Below, piece by piece: positions 52,325 through 60,856 of a DNA stretch of 64,000 nucleotides. A program made the position numbers and the translations under genes. Source of the DNA: Prevotella sp. oral taxon 475 (lineage in GTDB: Bacteria > Bacteroidota > Bacteroidia > Bacteroidales > Bacteroidaceae); the NCBI RefSeq assembly GCF_018127805.1, contig NZ_CP072334.1, positions 1,280,001 through 1,344,000 of the forward strand, read 5' to 3'. Below the pieces are notes generated by a model. It made no database searches. It was not told where the DNA came from and worked only from the letters and a program-made list of their open reading frames with translations. Each line of letters starts with the position of its first letter. Position 1 is the first letter of the stretch.

Positions 52325-55231
52325 ATGGGCAACACGACCTTACCTTCTTGTCCTAAACGGACGAAATATCTGATGATTCTTTGGGCAACTCTCCTGTTGG
52401 CCACGTTCCTCTTGGGCGCATGTAAAGGCAGACAGCACAAGATTTCTTTCGAAGAACGGCGTGCCGTAGATAGTATTGTGTATGGTGTGCACGATGTTGA
52501 CTCGCTTGCTTTACTGCAAAAGCAGTTGGAGGTTGATGGCAATCGTCTAGGTAGCATTGTGGCTTTGCGAGAATGGGGAAAGGCTTTGCGTGAGGAAAGT
52601 CGATTTGAGGAGGCTTTGAAAGTGCATGGCGAAGCATTGCGGAAAGCCGAGGCTTTAGGCGATACGCTGGAACTAGTGCAGGCACTGAATTATATCGGAA
52701 CAAACTATCGCCGATTGGGGATTCTGGATGCGGCGCAGGAACATCATTATCGGGCACTGAAATTATGTGAGCAGAGTCGGGATACGTCGTTCACGTGGAA
52801 GAAGAACTATGTAAAATCGCTCAATGGATTGGGTAATATCTATATGACTCTGGGCAACTATGCGCGGGCTGACAGCGTGTTGCGGATTGCGCTTGCCGGC
52901 GAGCGTGATTTGAATAGCAATGTGGGGCAGGCGATAGACTATGCCAATATTGCCTCGGTGATGAAGGCACGCGGGCAGATCGATTCAGCTTGGGTGTATT
53001 ATCGTCGTTCGATGGAATTCAATGAGAAGGCGGAGAACCGAGTAGGCATATCTCTTTGTCATACTTATTTCGGATCGCTTTACGAGCAAGCCTGGAAGTA
53101 CGACAAGGCCTATGAAGAATATCGTGTAGCTTACGAGTTGATGAAGGACTCGAAAGACGAGTGGCATGCGCTCGAACCGTTGTTGGCACTAGCCAAGATA
53201 GACTATGCCATGGGGAACGACACGCGTTCATTAGAAGAGTTGAATCGGGCCGAAGCTACAGCTAGGAGAATCAAATCGAAGGAACATTTGGCCGAGATCC
53301 ATCATCTTTATTACCAGATTTATGAGCGGCGCGGTGACTATCGCAATGCATTGGAAAATCATATCAAGTCGGCCCGACTGCAAGACAGTGTGGTGGACAT
53401 GGAGAAGATGAACCGCATACAGAACGTGAGTCTCAACATCGAACGGCATCAACAGGCCGAGCGGATAGCGCAAACCCAGCGTGAATTAGAGAGCGAGCGC
53501 ACCAAGAAGGCCGGTATCTTATACTTCAGTTTGCTGTTGACCTTAGGGTTGACTCTTTTTACAGGAACGCTCATCTATTCGGGGCGTCTGCGCAGGCGTA
53601 ACCATTTACTTTTGAAAAGGATGAACAACCTGCGTGAGCTTTTTTTTACTAACATTACCCATGAGTTTCGCACACCGCTCACGCTCATTCTCGGACTAAG
53701 CAAAGACATCTTGCAGGAACCAGCAATCAGCGATGAGGTACGCCGGAAGTCGGAAAAAATCCAACGGCAGAGTAACAGTCTCTTCTTGCTCATTAATCAG
53801 TTGTTGGACATTGCGAAGATGAAATCTGAGGTGAGTCTCCCCGACTGGCGCAGTGGAGACATTGTCGTGCAGATTAGCATGATCATTGAGAGCTACCGCG
53901 ACTATGCCCGCAGTCAGAACATAGTCCTACAATTTTTCTCGAAAGGAAGCGTGGAAATGGATTTCGTGCCCGATTACATCAACAAAGTAATGAACAACTT
54001 GTTGTCGAATGCCTTCAAGTTCACGCCCGAATACAAGCAAGTGAACGTCAGCGTGTGGTGCGAGGGCGACTGGTTCTACCTTGACGTCGCAGATACGGGA
54101 AAAGGTATTGCCTCGAAGCATCTCGATCATCTTTTTGAGCCCTTTTATCAAGGCGACAACGAATCGTCAAACATAGGTACGGGAGTGGGATTGTCTTTAG
54201 TGAAGCAGATTCTCGACTCTATCGGCGGTCGTATTAGTGTAGAGAGTCAACTTGGCGTAGGCACCTCCTTCCATCTCTCCCTGCCCATACGTCACGATAA
54301 CTGCCAACCTGTGTCCGATGGTGCTGAAAATATTCCGCTGATCGCAACGCCGATGTATCCGGAGACTCAGTTGCGCGATAGCGACATCAAAGACGACGAC
54401 ACGCCGCGTATCCTTGTTATTGAGGACAATACCGACGTGGCGGCCTTCATCGGCGAGCATCTCGAACACCGTTATGCCATGCTTTATGCTACCGATGGCG
54501 AAAAAGGATGGAAGAAAGCGATCGAGGTGGTACCCGATCTCATCATCACCGATCTTATGATGCCTCGTCTCAGTGGACTTGAACTGTGCCGTCGCATCCG
54601 ACAAAATGAGGTGACCAGTCATATTCCCATCATTGTCATCACGGCCAAAATCTCCGAGGCCGACCGCATCCGTGGGATTCAGGCCGGAGCCGATGTCTAT
54701 CTGAACAAGCCTTTCAACAGTAGCGAACTTGATGTGCGGATAGAAAAACTCTTACAGCAGCGCAAACTGTTGCGGGAGAAGTTTGCCAAAGAAGAAAGAT
54801 CTCCAAAAGAAGAAAAGAGCGTGAAGGAGAAGCCCGAGAACGAGATTCAACTCTCCGATGTGGATCGTGCTTTCTTGGCGAAGGTCACCGATTGCATTTA
54901 CAAACGGCTTAACAGTGGTCAGGACATCGACGTCAATCTCCTGGCCTCGACACTCTGTATGAGCTACAGTCAGTTCTACCGCAAAATCTCGGCTCTTACC
55001 GGTGGCACACCCCTGGCTTATTTGCAGCGCATAAAGATACGTCGTGCCTGTCATCTCCTCAAAACCTCTCCGCATCTCACTTTCCGGGATGTAGCCGACC
55101 GTTGTGGCTTTTACGACTATTCCAACTTCGTGCGTTCCTTCAAAAATGTTTTAGGCATCACGCCCAAGAAATTCGTGGAGGAGGGAACTGAATTTGAACT
55201 CAAGGAGAGAAATGGAGTAAAAAATGAATGA
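52325..55231 (+). CDS. Hybrid two-component system protein: TPR sensor, kinase, receiver, AraC output
   Basis: The 968 aa product combines a sensor and a regulator in one chain. N-terminus: a hydrophobic segment ending in a lipobox-like LLGAC (Cys33). Then TPR-type helical repeats (about 60-390; ALREESRFEEALKVHGEAL, LNYIGTNYRRLGILDAAQEH, YRNALENHIKSA), a coiled coil, and a membrane span (LYFSLLLTLGLTLFTGTLIY). Histidine kinase: phospho-His in FFTNITHEFRTPLTLILG (about 446), ATP-binding NNLLSNAFKFTPE and DTGKGIASKHLDHLFEPF. Receiver: LVIEDNTDVAAF with phospho-Asp in IITDLMMPRLSG (about 742). AraC helix-turn-helix: residues about 870-960. The sensor is periplasmic. No polysaccharide genes are adjacent, so the target is unknown. 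Confidence 0.92.
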   Translation: MGNTTLPSCPKRTKYLMILWATLLLATFLLGACKGRQHKISFEERRAVDSIVYGVHDVDSLALLQKQLEVDGNRLGSIVALREWGKALREESRFEEALKVHGEALRKAEALGDTLELVQALNYIGTNYRRLGILDAAQEHHYRALKLCEQSRDTSFTWKKNYVKSLNGLGNIYMTLGNYARADSVLRIALAGERDLNSNVGQAIDYANIASVMKARGQIDSAWVYYRRSMEFNEKAENRVGISLCHTYFGSLYEQAWKYDKAYEEYRVAYELMKDSKDEWHALEPLLALAKIDYAMGNDTRSLEELNRAEATARRIKSKEHLAEIHHLYYQIYERRGDYRNALENHIKSARLQDSVVDMEKMNRIQNVSLNIERHQQAERIAQTQRELESERTKKAGILYFSLLLTLGLTLFTGTLIYSGRLRRRNHLLLKRMNNLRELFFTNITHEFRTPLTLILGLSKDILQEPAISDEVRRKSEKIQRQSNSLFLLINQLLDIAKMKSEVSLPDWRSGDIVVQISMIIESYRDYARSQNIVLQFFSKGSVEMDFVPDYINKVMNNLLSNAFKFTPEYKQVNVSVWCEGDWFYLDVADTGKGIASKHLDHLFEPFYQGDNESSNIGTGVGLSLVKQILDSIGGRISVESQLGVGTSFHLSLPIRHDNCQPVSDGAENIPLIATPMYPETQLRDSDIKDDDTPRILVIEDNTDVAAFIGEHLEHRYAMLYATDGEKGWKKAIEVVPDLIITDLMMPRLSGLELCRRIRQNEVTSHIPIIVITAKISEADRIRGIQAGADVYLNKPFNSSELDVRIEKLLQQRKLLREKFAKEERSPKEEKSVKEKPENEIQLSDVDRAFLAKVTDCIYKRLNSGQDIDVNLLASTLCMSYSQFYRKISALTGGTPLAYLQRIKIRRACHLLKTSPHLTFRDVADRCGFYDYSNFVRSFKNVLGITPKKFVEEGTEFELKERNGVKNE

Positions 55232-55288
55232 AGAAATTAGGGAGAGGGAGTGAAGACAAATGCTTTTTTAATGGCTAATGAGGCTAAA

Positions 55289-55335
55289 CAAAAAAGAGAA
55301 CTGATGCGTGATGTGCATATCAGTTCTCTTTTTGT
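55289..55335 (+). terminator. Terminator after the hybrid two-component gene
   Basis: AAAAAGAGAACTGAT (55291-55305) pairs perfectly with 55319-55333, followed by a T-rich run. The arm sequence is shared with the terminator at 36466-36508. Confidence 0.88.
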
Positions 55336-55518
55336 TTGTTTGACTCCGTTGCAGGAGTACGATTGCATGCCGGAGTTCATTTGGTTCAAACCGCCATGGC
55401 TGTTTGCATCTCGGGACTTCATTTTAATTCTCATTTCTTAGTCGTCGTCTTGCGTTTCAACATTTTTGCTTAATTTTGTAGCGCAAAAAACAATTATCAC
55501 ATATAAAAAAGGAAAGAT

Positions 55519-56403
55519 ATGAAAGCATACGTATTCCCCGGACAAGGGGCACAGTTTGTAGGTATGGGAAAAGATCTGTATGAGAATTATCCCCTGGCAA
55601 AAGAACTTTTCGATAAAGCCAACGACATTTTGGGCTATAGCATCACGAACATCATGTTCGACGGAACCGACGAACAGCTCCGGGAAACTAAAATCACCCA
55701 GCCTGCCGTCTTCCTACATAGCGTCATCTCGGCCTTGTGTCTGGGTCAGGCGTTCAAACCCGATATGGTGGCAGGACATTCACTGGGCGAGTTTTCCGCC
55801 TTAGTGGCAGCCGGTGCGCTGAGTTTTGAAGACGGTCTACGTCTGGTCTATGCCCGTGCGATGGCTATGCAGAAGGCCTGCGAACAGGCCCCGGGCACGA
55901 TGGCCGCCATCGTGGGTCTAGAGGATGCCGTGGTGGAAGAAGTCTGCCAGAAAGTGAGCCAATCCGGATGCGTGGTGGTAGCTGCCAACTACAATTGCCC
56001 CGGTCAGCTCGTCATCTCGGGTAGCGAAGAAGCCATTGACCAGGCCTGTCAGCAGTTGAAAGCTGCAGGAGCTAAACGAGCCCTTCCGCTAAAAGTGGGT
56101 GGTGCGTTCCACTCTCCGCTCATGCAGCCGGCCAAAGACGAATTGCAAGCTGCCATCGAAGCCACCACATTTGCTACTCCCCGATGCGCCATCTATCAAA
56201 ACGTAGACGGAAAGGCACACACCCAGGCCGAGGAAATCAAGGCAAACCTCATTGCACAACTTACTAGTTCGGTTCGCTGGACGTCGTGTGTGCAGAACAT
56301 GATTGCCGACGGTGCTGACGACTTCACCGAGTGCGGTCCAGGAAAGGCTCTACAAGGTATGATTGGGCGAATCGACAAAAACGTGGTCGCACATGGCATC
56401 TAA
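55519..56403 (+). CDS. fabD: Malonyl-CoA:ACP transacylase
   Basis: FabD loads malonyl groups on acyl carrier protein for fatty-acid synthesis. The 294 aa product begins MKAYVFPGQGAQFVGMGKDL. The nucleophile Ser is in VAGHSLGEFSALVAAG (about residue 89), an Arg in GLRLVYARAMAMQ and the catalytic His in VGGAFHSPLMQPA. It is complete. A -7 box TAATTTTG at 55471-55478 lies 41 bp upstream. The amylase fusion gene follows after 40 bp and may be co-transcribed. Confidence 0.95.
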   Translation: MKAYVFPGQGAQFVGMGKDLYENYPLAKELFDKANDILGYSITNIMFDGTDEQLRETKITQPAVFLHSVISALCLGQAFKPDMVAGHSLGEFSALVAAGALSFEDGLRLVYARAMAMQKACEQAPGTMAAIVGLEDAVVEEVCQKVSQSGCVVVAANYNCPGQLVISGSEEAIDQACQQLKAAGAKRALPLKVGGAFHSPLMQPAKDELQAAIEATTFATPRCAIYQNVDGKAHTQAEEIKANLIAQLTSSVRWTSCVQNMIADGADDFTECGPGKALQGMIGRIDKNVVAHGI

Positions 56404-56443
56404 GAGAGAAAAGGAATAAGGAGGTAAAAGAGTAAGTAAGAAG

Positions 56444-58582
56444 ATGATTATTTACCAAGTTCTACCCCGCATTTTCGGCAATCGCAACTCCACCTGCAAA
56501 GAGGGAGGAACGATTGCCGAAAACGGTTGCGGCAAGTTCAACGACTTCGACGAGACAGTACTTCAACGAATCCGCCAACTCGGCATCACCCACGTGTGGT
56601 ATACCGGCATCATCCGACATGCCACCCAAACCGATTATACCCGTTTTGGCATCCCCCGCCAGCATAGTGCCATCGTAAAGGGTAGGGCAGGGTCGCCCTA
56701 TGCCATCACCGACTATTACGATGTCGATCCCGACCTCGCCGTCAATGTCGACCGTCGGATGCAGGAATGGCAGGAACTTATCGATCGAACCCATCAAGCC
56801 GGGATGAAGGTGATCATCGACTTCGTGCCCAATCACGTGGCGCGTGAATATCATTCCATCAAAAGACCCAAAGGTGTGGCCGACCTTGGCGAAAACGACG
56901 ACACTCGTCTGCACTTCTCTACAGCCAACAACTTCTATTATTGCTGGGGCGAATCCTTCCAGCCCTCCGTCTGCCTCACCGGCGAAGACGGACGTACCTA
57001 CCACGAACAGCCCGCTAAAGCTACGGGTAACGACCGCTTCTACAGTCACCCCGGCGTGAACGACTGGTACGAGACTGTCAAGCTCAACTACGGTATCGAT
57101 TATTGCGACGCCGGCGGACGTAGTACTCACTTTTATCCCAGGCCTGACACTTGGGAGAAAATGACCCGCATACTGCTCTTCTGGGCCGGAATGGGTATCG
57201 ACGGTTTCCGTTGCGACATGGTAGAAATGGTTCCGCCAGAATTCTGGACCTACGTCGTGCGGATACTCAAGGAACAGTACTCTGAACTCGTCTTCATCGG
57301 CGAGGTTTATAATCCCGCACAATACCGCAACTACCTTCAGGCCGGTTTCGACTACCTTTACGACAAGGTGGGCATGTACGACACCCTACGCAGCATTCTT
57401 TGTAGCGAGAGCTCCGCCACGAGTATCACCCACCGTTGGCAGTCGCTCGACGACATCAATCACCAGATGCTCTACTTCCTCGAGAACCACGATGAGCAGC
57501 GCATTGCCAGCGATTTCTTCTGCGGCGATGCCTTCAAAGCCATTCCTGCCCTGCTTGTCTCAGCCCTCATGCAGTCCAATCCGCTACTCATTTATGCCGG
57601 ACAGGAATTGGGAGAACGCGGTATGGACTGCGAAGGATTCAGCGGCAGAGACGGTCGCACCACCATCTTCGACTATTGGATGCTGGACACACTCCGCCGC
57701 GGCTACTTTGCTCCCGACGCCCTCACCGCCCCCGAGCTTCAACTCCGTTCCCTCTATCGCGCCATCTTGCACATCGCCCAGGGCGAGAAAGCCATCACGC
57801 AGGGACAGTTCTTCGACCTGATGTACGCCAATCCACAATCCATCGTCTTCAATTCCCACCGTCACTTCGCCTTCCTGCGCAAACATGAAGATGAAGTGTT
57901 GCTCGTCGTGGCTAACTTCTCTGCCGAGGCCTCTTCCCTCGAAATAAATATCCCTGCACACGCCTTCAACTTCCTGCAAATACCCGAACGAAACGTTGCT
58001 GCGGTAGATCTGCTCACAGGCGAGACCACCGTCTTTGTACTCACCCGCGACGGTAGGCTGCCTCTTTCAGTCGCCCCACATCATGGTAGAATATATAAGT
58101 TCAGTACAAAGATGAAAGAAATCGACCGTCCCCTATGCACGCACAATAAAAACGAATTTCCGCCCGCACACACGGCCGAACATCTCCTCAATCAGGTGAT
58201 GATAAGAATGTTTGGCTGTGAGCGGTCCACCGATGCACATATCGAGCGTAAGAAGAGCAAAATCAGCTATACCCTCGAACGCAAACCCACACGGCAGGAA
58301 GAAAGAGAGGTGGAACGGCGGATGAATGAACTGATTGAAGAGGACTTGCCTGTGACCTACGAGCTGGTTGATCGATACAACCTGCCCGAAGGTATCGACC
58401 TCTCCCGTCTGCCCGACGACTATTCCAGCGTTATCCGTCTCGTTCGCATCGGGCACTTCGACCTCTGTCCCTGCGTTGGCAAGCACGTCCGCTCAACGGG
58501 TCAGATAGGTCGATTCGTCGTCCTGGGCACCACTTGGGATGAAACGGCTCGCTCTTTCCGCATCCGTTTTAAAATTGTTTAG
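56444..58582 (+). CDS. GH13 alpha-amylase-like enzyme fused to an AlaX-like tRNA-editing domain
   Basis: The 712 aa product has two parts in one uninterrupted frame. Residues 1-550 are a cytoplasmic GH13 alpha-amylase-type enzyme without signal peptide: VIIDFVPNHVAREYH, nucleophile Asp in IDGFRCDMVEMVPPEFW (about 257), acid/base Glu in VFIGEVYNPA (about 287) and FLENHDEQRIASDFF (about 350). A beta-sandwich ending HHGRIYKF follows. Residues 557-712, from an internal Met, resemble the second domain of alanyl-tRNA synthetase and free-standing AlaX proteins. The zinc ligands are HTAEH (576, 580) and CVGKH (677, 681), followed by GQIGRFVV. The two functions are unrelated. The frame has no stop between them; internal initiation at 58112 is possible. 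Confidence 0.85.
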   Translation: MIIYQVLPRIFGNRNSTCKEGGTIAENGCGKFNDFDETVLQRIRQLGITHVWYTGIIRHATQTDYTRFGIPRQHSAIVKGRAGSPYAITDYYDVDPDLAVNVDRRMQEWQELIDRTHQAGMKVIIDFVPNHVAREYHSIKRPKGVADLGENDDTRLHFSTANNFYYCWGESFQPSVCLTGEDGRTYHEQPAKATGNDRFYSHPGVNDWYETVKLNYGIDYCDAGGRSTHFYPRPDTWEKMTRILLFWAGMGIDGFRCDMVEMVPPEFWTYVVRILKEQYSELVFIGEVYNPAQYRNYLQAGFDYLYDKVGMYDTLRSILCSESSATSITHRWQSLDDINHQMLYFLENHDEQRIASDFFCGDAFKAIPALLVSALMQSNPLLIYAGQELGERGMDCEGFSGRDGRTTIFDYWMLDTLRRGYFAPDALTAPELQLRSLYRAILHIAQGEKAITQGQFFDLMYANPQSIVFNSHRHFAFLRKHEDEVLLVVANFSAEASSLEINIPAHAFNFLQIPERNVAAVDLLTGETTVFVLTRDGRLPLSVAPHHGRIYKFSTKMKEIDRPLCTHNKNEFPPAHTAEHLLNQVMIRMFGCERSTDAHIERKKSKISYTLERKPTRQEEREVERRMNELIEEDLPVTYELVDRYNLPEGIDLSRLPDDYSSVIRLVRIGHFDLCPCVGKHVRSTGQIGRFVVLGTTWDETARSFRIRFKIV

Positions 58583-58596
58583 AGTGTCAGAGTGGC

Positions 58597-58815
58597 TCCC
58601 AACTTTGGGAAAGCTTCAAAAAGATAAAAACAAGCCTTCCCAACTTTGGGAAAGCCTAAAAATGAGGGAAACAAGACATCCCAACTCTGGGAAAGCTCCA
58701 AAAGAGGAGAAACAAGCCTTCCCAACTTTGGGAAAGCTTAAAAATGGGAGAAACAAAGGTTCCCAATCTTGGGATGCCTCCAGAACGAGGAAAAGCTCTC
58801 GCCTGCGGCAAAGAC
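58597..58815. repeat. Array E: five 41 bp palindromic units plus a decayed one
   Basis: Cores (TCCCAACTTTGGGA, 7 bp arms TTCCCAA/TTGGGAA) start at 58597, 58638, 58679, 58720 and 58761, exactly 41 bp apart. One has CTCTGG and one ATCTTG at the centre. The framework (AAGCTTAAAAATGGGAGAAA plus CAA) is that of arrays D and F and the reverse complement of array C. The array lies between the amylase fusion gene and rpsP, starting 14 bp after the amylase stop. Confidence 0.94.
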
Positions 58816-58958
58816 TTGGAATATCGTTAATAATTTTTAATAAAAAGAGCCCCCAAAGAGCTACTCATCCCGTATCGACAAAAAATGAGTACTTTTGCAC
58901 CCGCTGCCACGAGATGACAGCATAAAATTCAAACCTCAAATTAAAATTTAATTGCAAA

Positions 58959-59546
58959 ATGGCAACAAAAATCAGATTACAGCGCGGCGGTCGTAAAGGA
59001 TATGCTTTCTACGGCATCGTCATCGCCGACGCAAGAGCACCACGTGATGGTAAATTTACTGAGAAGATTGGTACGTACAACCCCAACACCAATCCGGCTA
59101 CTGTAGATTTGAATTTCGAGCGAGCACTCTACTGGGTGGAATGCGGAGCGCAACCCACTGACACCGTACGCAACATTCTTCAGCACGAAGGTGTCTATTT
59201 GATGAAACATCTTCGCGGAGGTGTGAAGAAAGGTGCTTTTGACGACGCAACGGCCGTGAAGAAGTTCCAAGAATGGAAAGCCGACCGTCAAAAAGGTACC
59301 GATGCCGTGCGTGAGAACGAGGCAAAAGCCAAGAAAGATCTCGCTGCTAAAAGACTGGAAGAGGAAAAGAGCATCAATGCCGCCATCGCAAAGAAGAACG
59401 CAGAGAAGAAAGCTGCCGAGGCCGCAGCAAAGGCTGAAGCCGAAGCTGAAAAGGCTGCCGAGGCTGCTGCAGAAAACACAGAGGCCGCTGCTGAGACCGA
59501 GGCTCCCGCAACGGAAGCTCCAGCAGAAGCTCCCGCAGAGGCTTAA
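58959..59546 (+). CDS. rpsP: 30S ribosomal protein S16 with Ala/Glu-rich tail
   Basis: S16 is a primary binding protein of the 30S subunit. The 195 aa product has a normal S16 core in residues 1-85 ([61 protein letters not shown]). A basic helical extension follows, then a C-terminal 70 residues made almost only of Ala, Glu and Lys/Pro ([20 protein letters not shown]). Extended S16 is common in Bacteroidetes; the tail is probably disordered or helical on the ribosome surface. A -7 box TACTTTTG at 58890-58897 and a terminator at 59576-59610 make it a single-gene unit. Confidence 0.96.
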   Translation: MATKIRLQRGGRKGYAFYGIVIADARAPRDGKFTEKIGTYNPNTNPATVDLNFERALYWVECGAQPTDTVRNILQHEGVYLMKHLRGGVKKGAFDDATAVKKFQEWKADRQKGTDAVRENEAKAKKDLAAKRLEEEKSINAAIAKKNAEKKAAEAAAKAEAEAEKAAEAAAENTEAAAETEAPATEAPAEAPAEA

Positions 59547-59575
59547 AAGCCTTAGGGTTTTCCTTATGATACAAG

Positions 59576-59610
59576 GGATGTGTCCGTTTCGACTGGGCAC
59601 ATCCTTTTTT
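59576..59610 (+). terminator. Terminator of rpsP
   Basis: GGATGTGTCC (59576-59585) pairs with GGGCACATCC (59595-59604, one G:T pair) and is followed by TTTTTT. Confidence 0.9.
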
Positions 59611-59752
59611 CATGCATTCATCTTTTGCGGTCTCATCTTTGAGGAGAATTTGTTTTCGAGGCATCCAGCTTTTAGGGGTAACAGAGGATTCTTTCTAAGT
59701 CCAAAACCGTACCTTTGCAGACAACACAAATGCAGATAAAGACGGATTCATC

Positions 59753-60391
59753 ATGGAGAAAATCATTTTGGCAGACAACCAAGCCATTACGCAAGCAGGA
59801 TTGATATATATCGGTCGTGAGTGGTCGGATGTAGAGTGGAAACAAACCGCCGACAAGACCAGCTTGATAGAGGCTTTGCAGAGTGAACCCCAATCGGTAG
59901 TCATTCTCGACTACACCCTGTTCGACCTCAATGATGTTGACGAACTTCTTATTCTCGCTCAGAGATTCCCACAAGTGCAGTGGCTGCTTTTCAGCGACGA
60001 CCTCAGTGCCGATTTTCTAAAAAGACTTCTGGGCAGCAGTCATCGTTTTGGTGTTCTGCTCAAAGATGCCTCTCTGACAGAGATTCGCGAAGCCATCCGC
60101 TGTCTGCTTGTGCATGAGCGTTACATCGGTCGGCGAATTGCCGAACTGCTCCTCTCGCCTATCTCGCCCGTCGAGTTCGTTCCGCTCACCAAGACCGAAG
60201 TCGAAATTCTCAAAGACATTGCCCTGGGGATGACGACAAAAGAGATTGCCGAGAAGCGTTTTTCCAGCTTTCACACGGTCAACACGCACCGGAAAAATAT
60301 CTTTCGAAAGCTTACCGTCAACAATGTGCACGAGGCCACGAAGTATGCTTTACGTGCCGGACTCGTCGATTCGGCCGAGTATTATATCTAA
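59753..60391 (+). CDS. NarL/FixJ-type response regulator (REC-LuxR)
   Basis: The 212 aa product has an N-terminal receiver domain (ILADNQAITQAGLIYI) with the phospho-Asp in SVVILDYTLFDLNDV (about 53) and the conserved Lys in GVLLKDASLTEI. The C-terminal LuxR helix-turn-helix has LTKTEVEILKDIALGMTTKE, IAEKRFSSFHTVNTHRKNIF and RKLTVNN. The acidic pair at the N-terminus is reduced to one Asp, as in several Bacteroidetes members. No histidine kinase gene is adjacent, so it is an orphan here. A -7 box TACCTTTG at 59710-59717 precedes it. Confidence 0.93.
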   Translation: MEKIILADNQAITQAGLIYIGREWSDVEWKQTADKTSLIEALQSEPQSVVILDYTLFDLNDVDELLILAQRFPQVQWLLFSDDLSADFLKRLLGSSHRFGVLLKDASLTEIREAIRCLLVHERYIGRRIAELLLSPISPVEFVPLTKTEVEILKDIALGMTTKEIAEKRFSSFHTVNTHRKNIFRKLTVNNVHEATKYALRAGLVDSAEYYI

Positions 60392-60498
60392 TTCTTTCTT
60401 GCGCTATGAGGAAAAACTCCTCATGTTTGTGCAATCGGTTGCTTCTTCTTCTGAGTAGTTTTTTACGTCAAGCAACGAGATTGACGATCCTCTTGTCG

Positions 60499-60506
60499 TA
60501 CCTTTG
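60499..60506 (+). promoter_or_regulatory. -7 element upstream of the candidate ncRNA
   Basis: TACCTTTG at 60499-60506 without a good -33. It is 108 bp after the response regulator stop. Confidence 0.5.
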
Positions 60507-60511
60507 CAACA

Positions 60512-60658
60512 CCAAAAGAGGAAAAAGAGAGCATACATAAAGAGAGACAAGCGGTAGAAGCTCGCTTGGCAAAAAGATATATTCAAGGTAATACTTTACA
60601 AGGTTCTTTATGTAAGTAGAGATTCCGGCTGCAGTTTTTGCAGTCGGAATCGTTTTTT
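60512..60658 (+). ncRNA. Candidate small RNA of about 147 nt
   Basis: The region starts just after a -7 box and ends at a very strong terminator: a 13 bp stem 60621-60633 with 60639-60651, one G:T pair, then seven T. In between no open frame is convincing. A long-range perfect 10 bp pairing (TACATAAAGA 60534-60543 with TCTTTATGTA 60605-60614) encloses a 6 bp hairpin (60548-60553 with 60563-60568). The layout of a closing stem, inner hairpin and terminator is that of a structured RNA. No known class is recognised. Confidence 0.5.
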
Positions 60659-60677
60659 TGAGGAATAGAATCAAGTT

Positions 60678-60780
60678 TCGTACCTCTACGAAAGCTCAAA
60701 AATGAGAAAAACAAAGCTTCCGACTACTCTACTCGGAAAGCTTAAAATGAGAAAAACAAAGCTTCCGACTACTTGGAAAG
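60678..60780. repeat. Array F: three mixed palindromic units of the array C/D/E framework
   Basis: Three cores are embedded in the framework AAGCTCAAAAATGAGAAAAA plus CAAAGC. TCGTACCTCTACGA at 60678 is like array D. TCCGA-ctactctac-TCGGA is at 60719. TCCGACTACTTGGA at 60764 is between the array C core and the previous one. Steps are 41 and 45 bp. The array lies between the ncRNA and the convergent peptidase gene. Confidence 0.88.
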
Positions 60781-60856
60781 TTCCTACATCAAGAAAAACG
60801 AAGATACACCGCATTCGGCATATCCTCGTTTAGATCTATATTGATAGAAGAAGAGA

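Noticed and set aside
55250..55441. 63-codon frame after the hybrid regulator
   Set aside because: It runs through the terminator hairpin and has no start context or family pattern.
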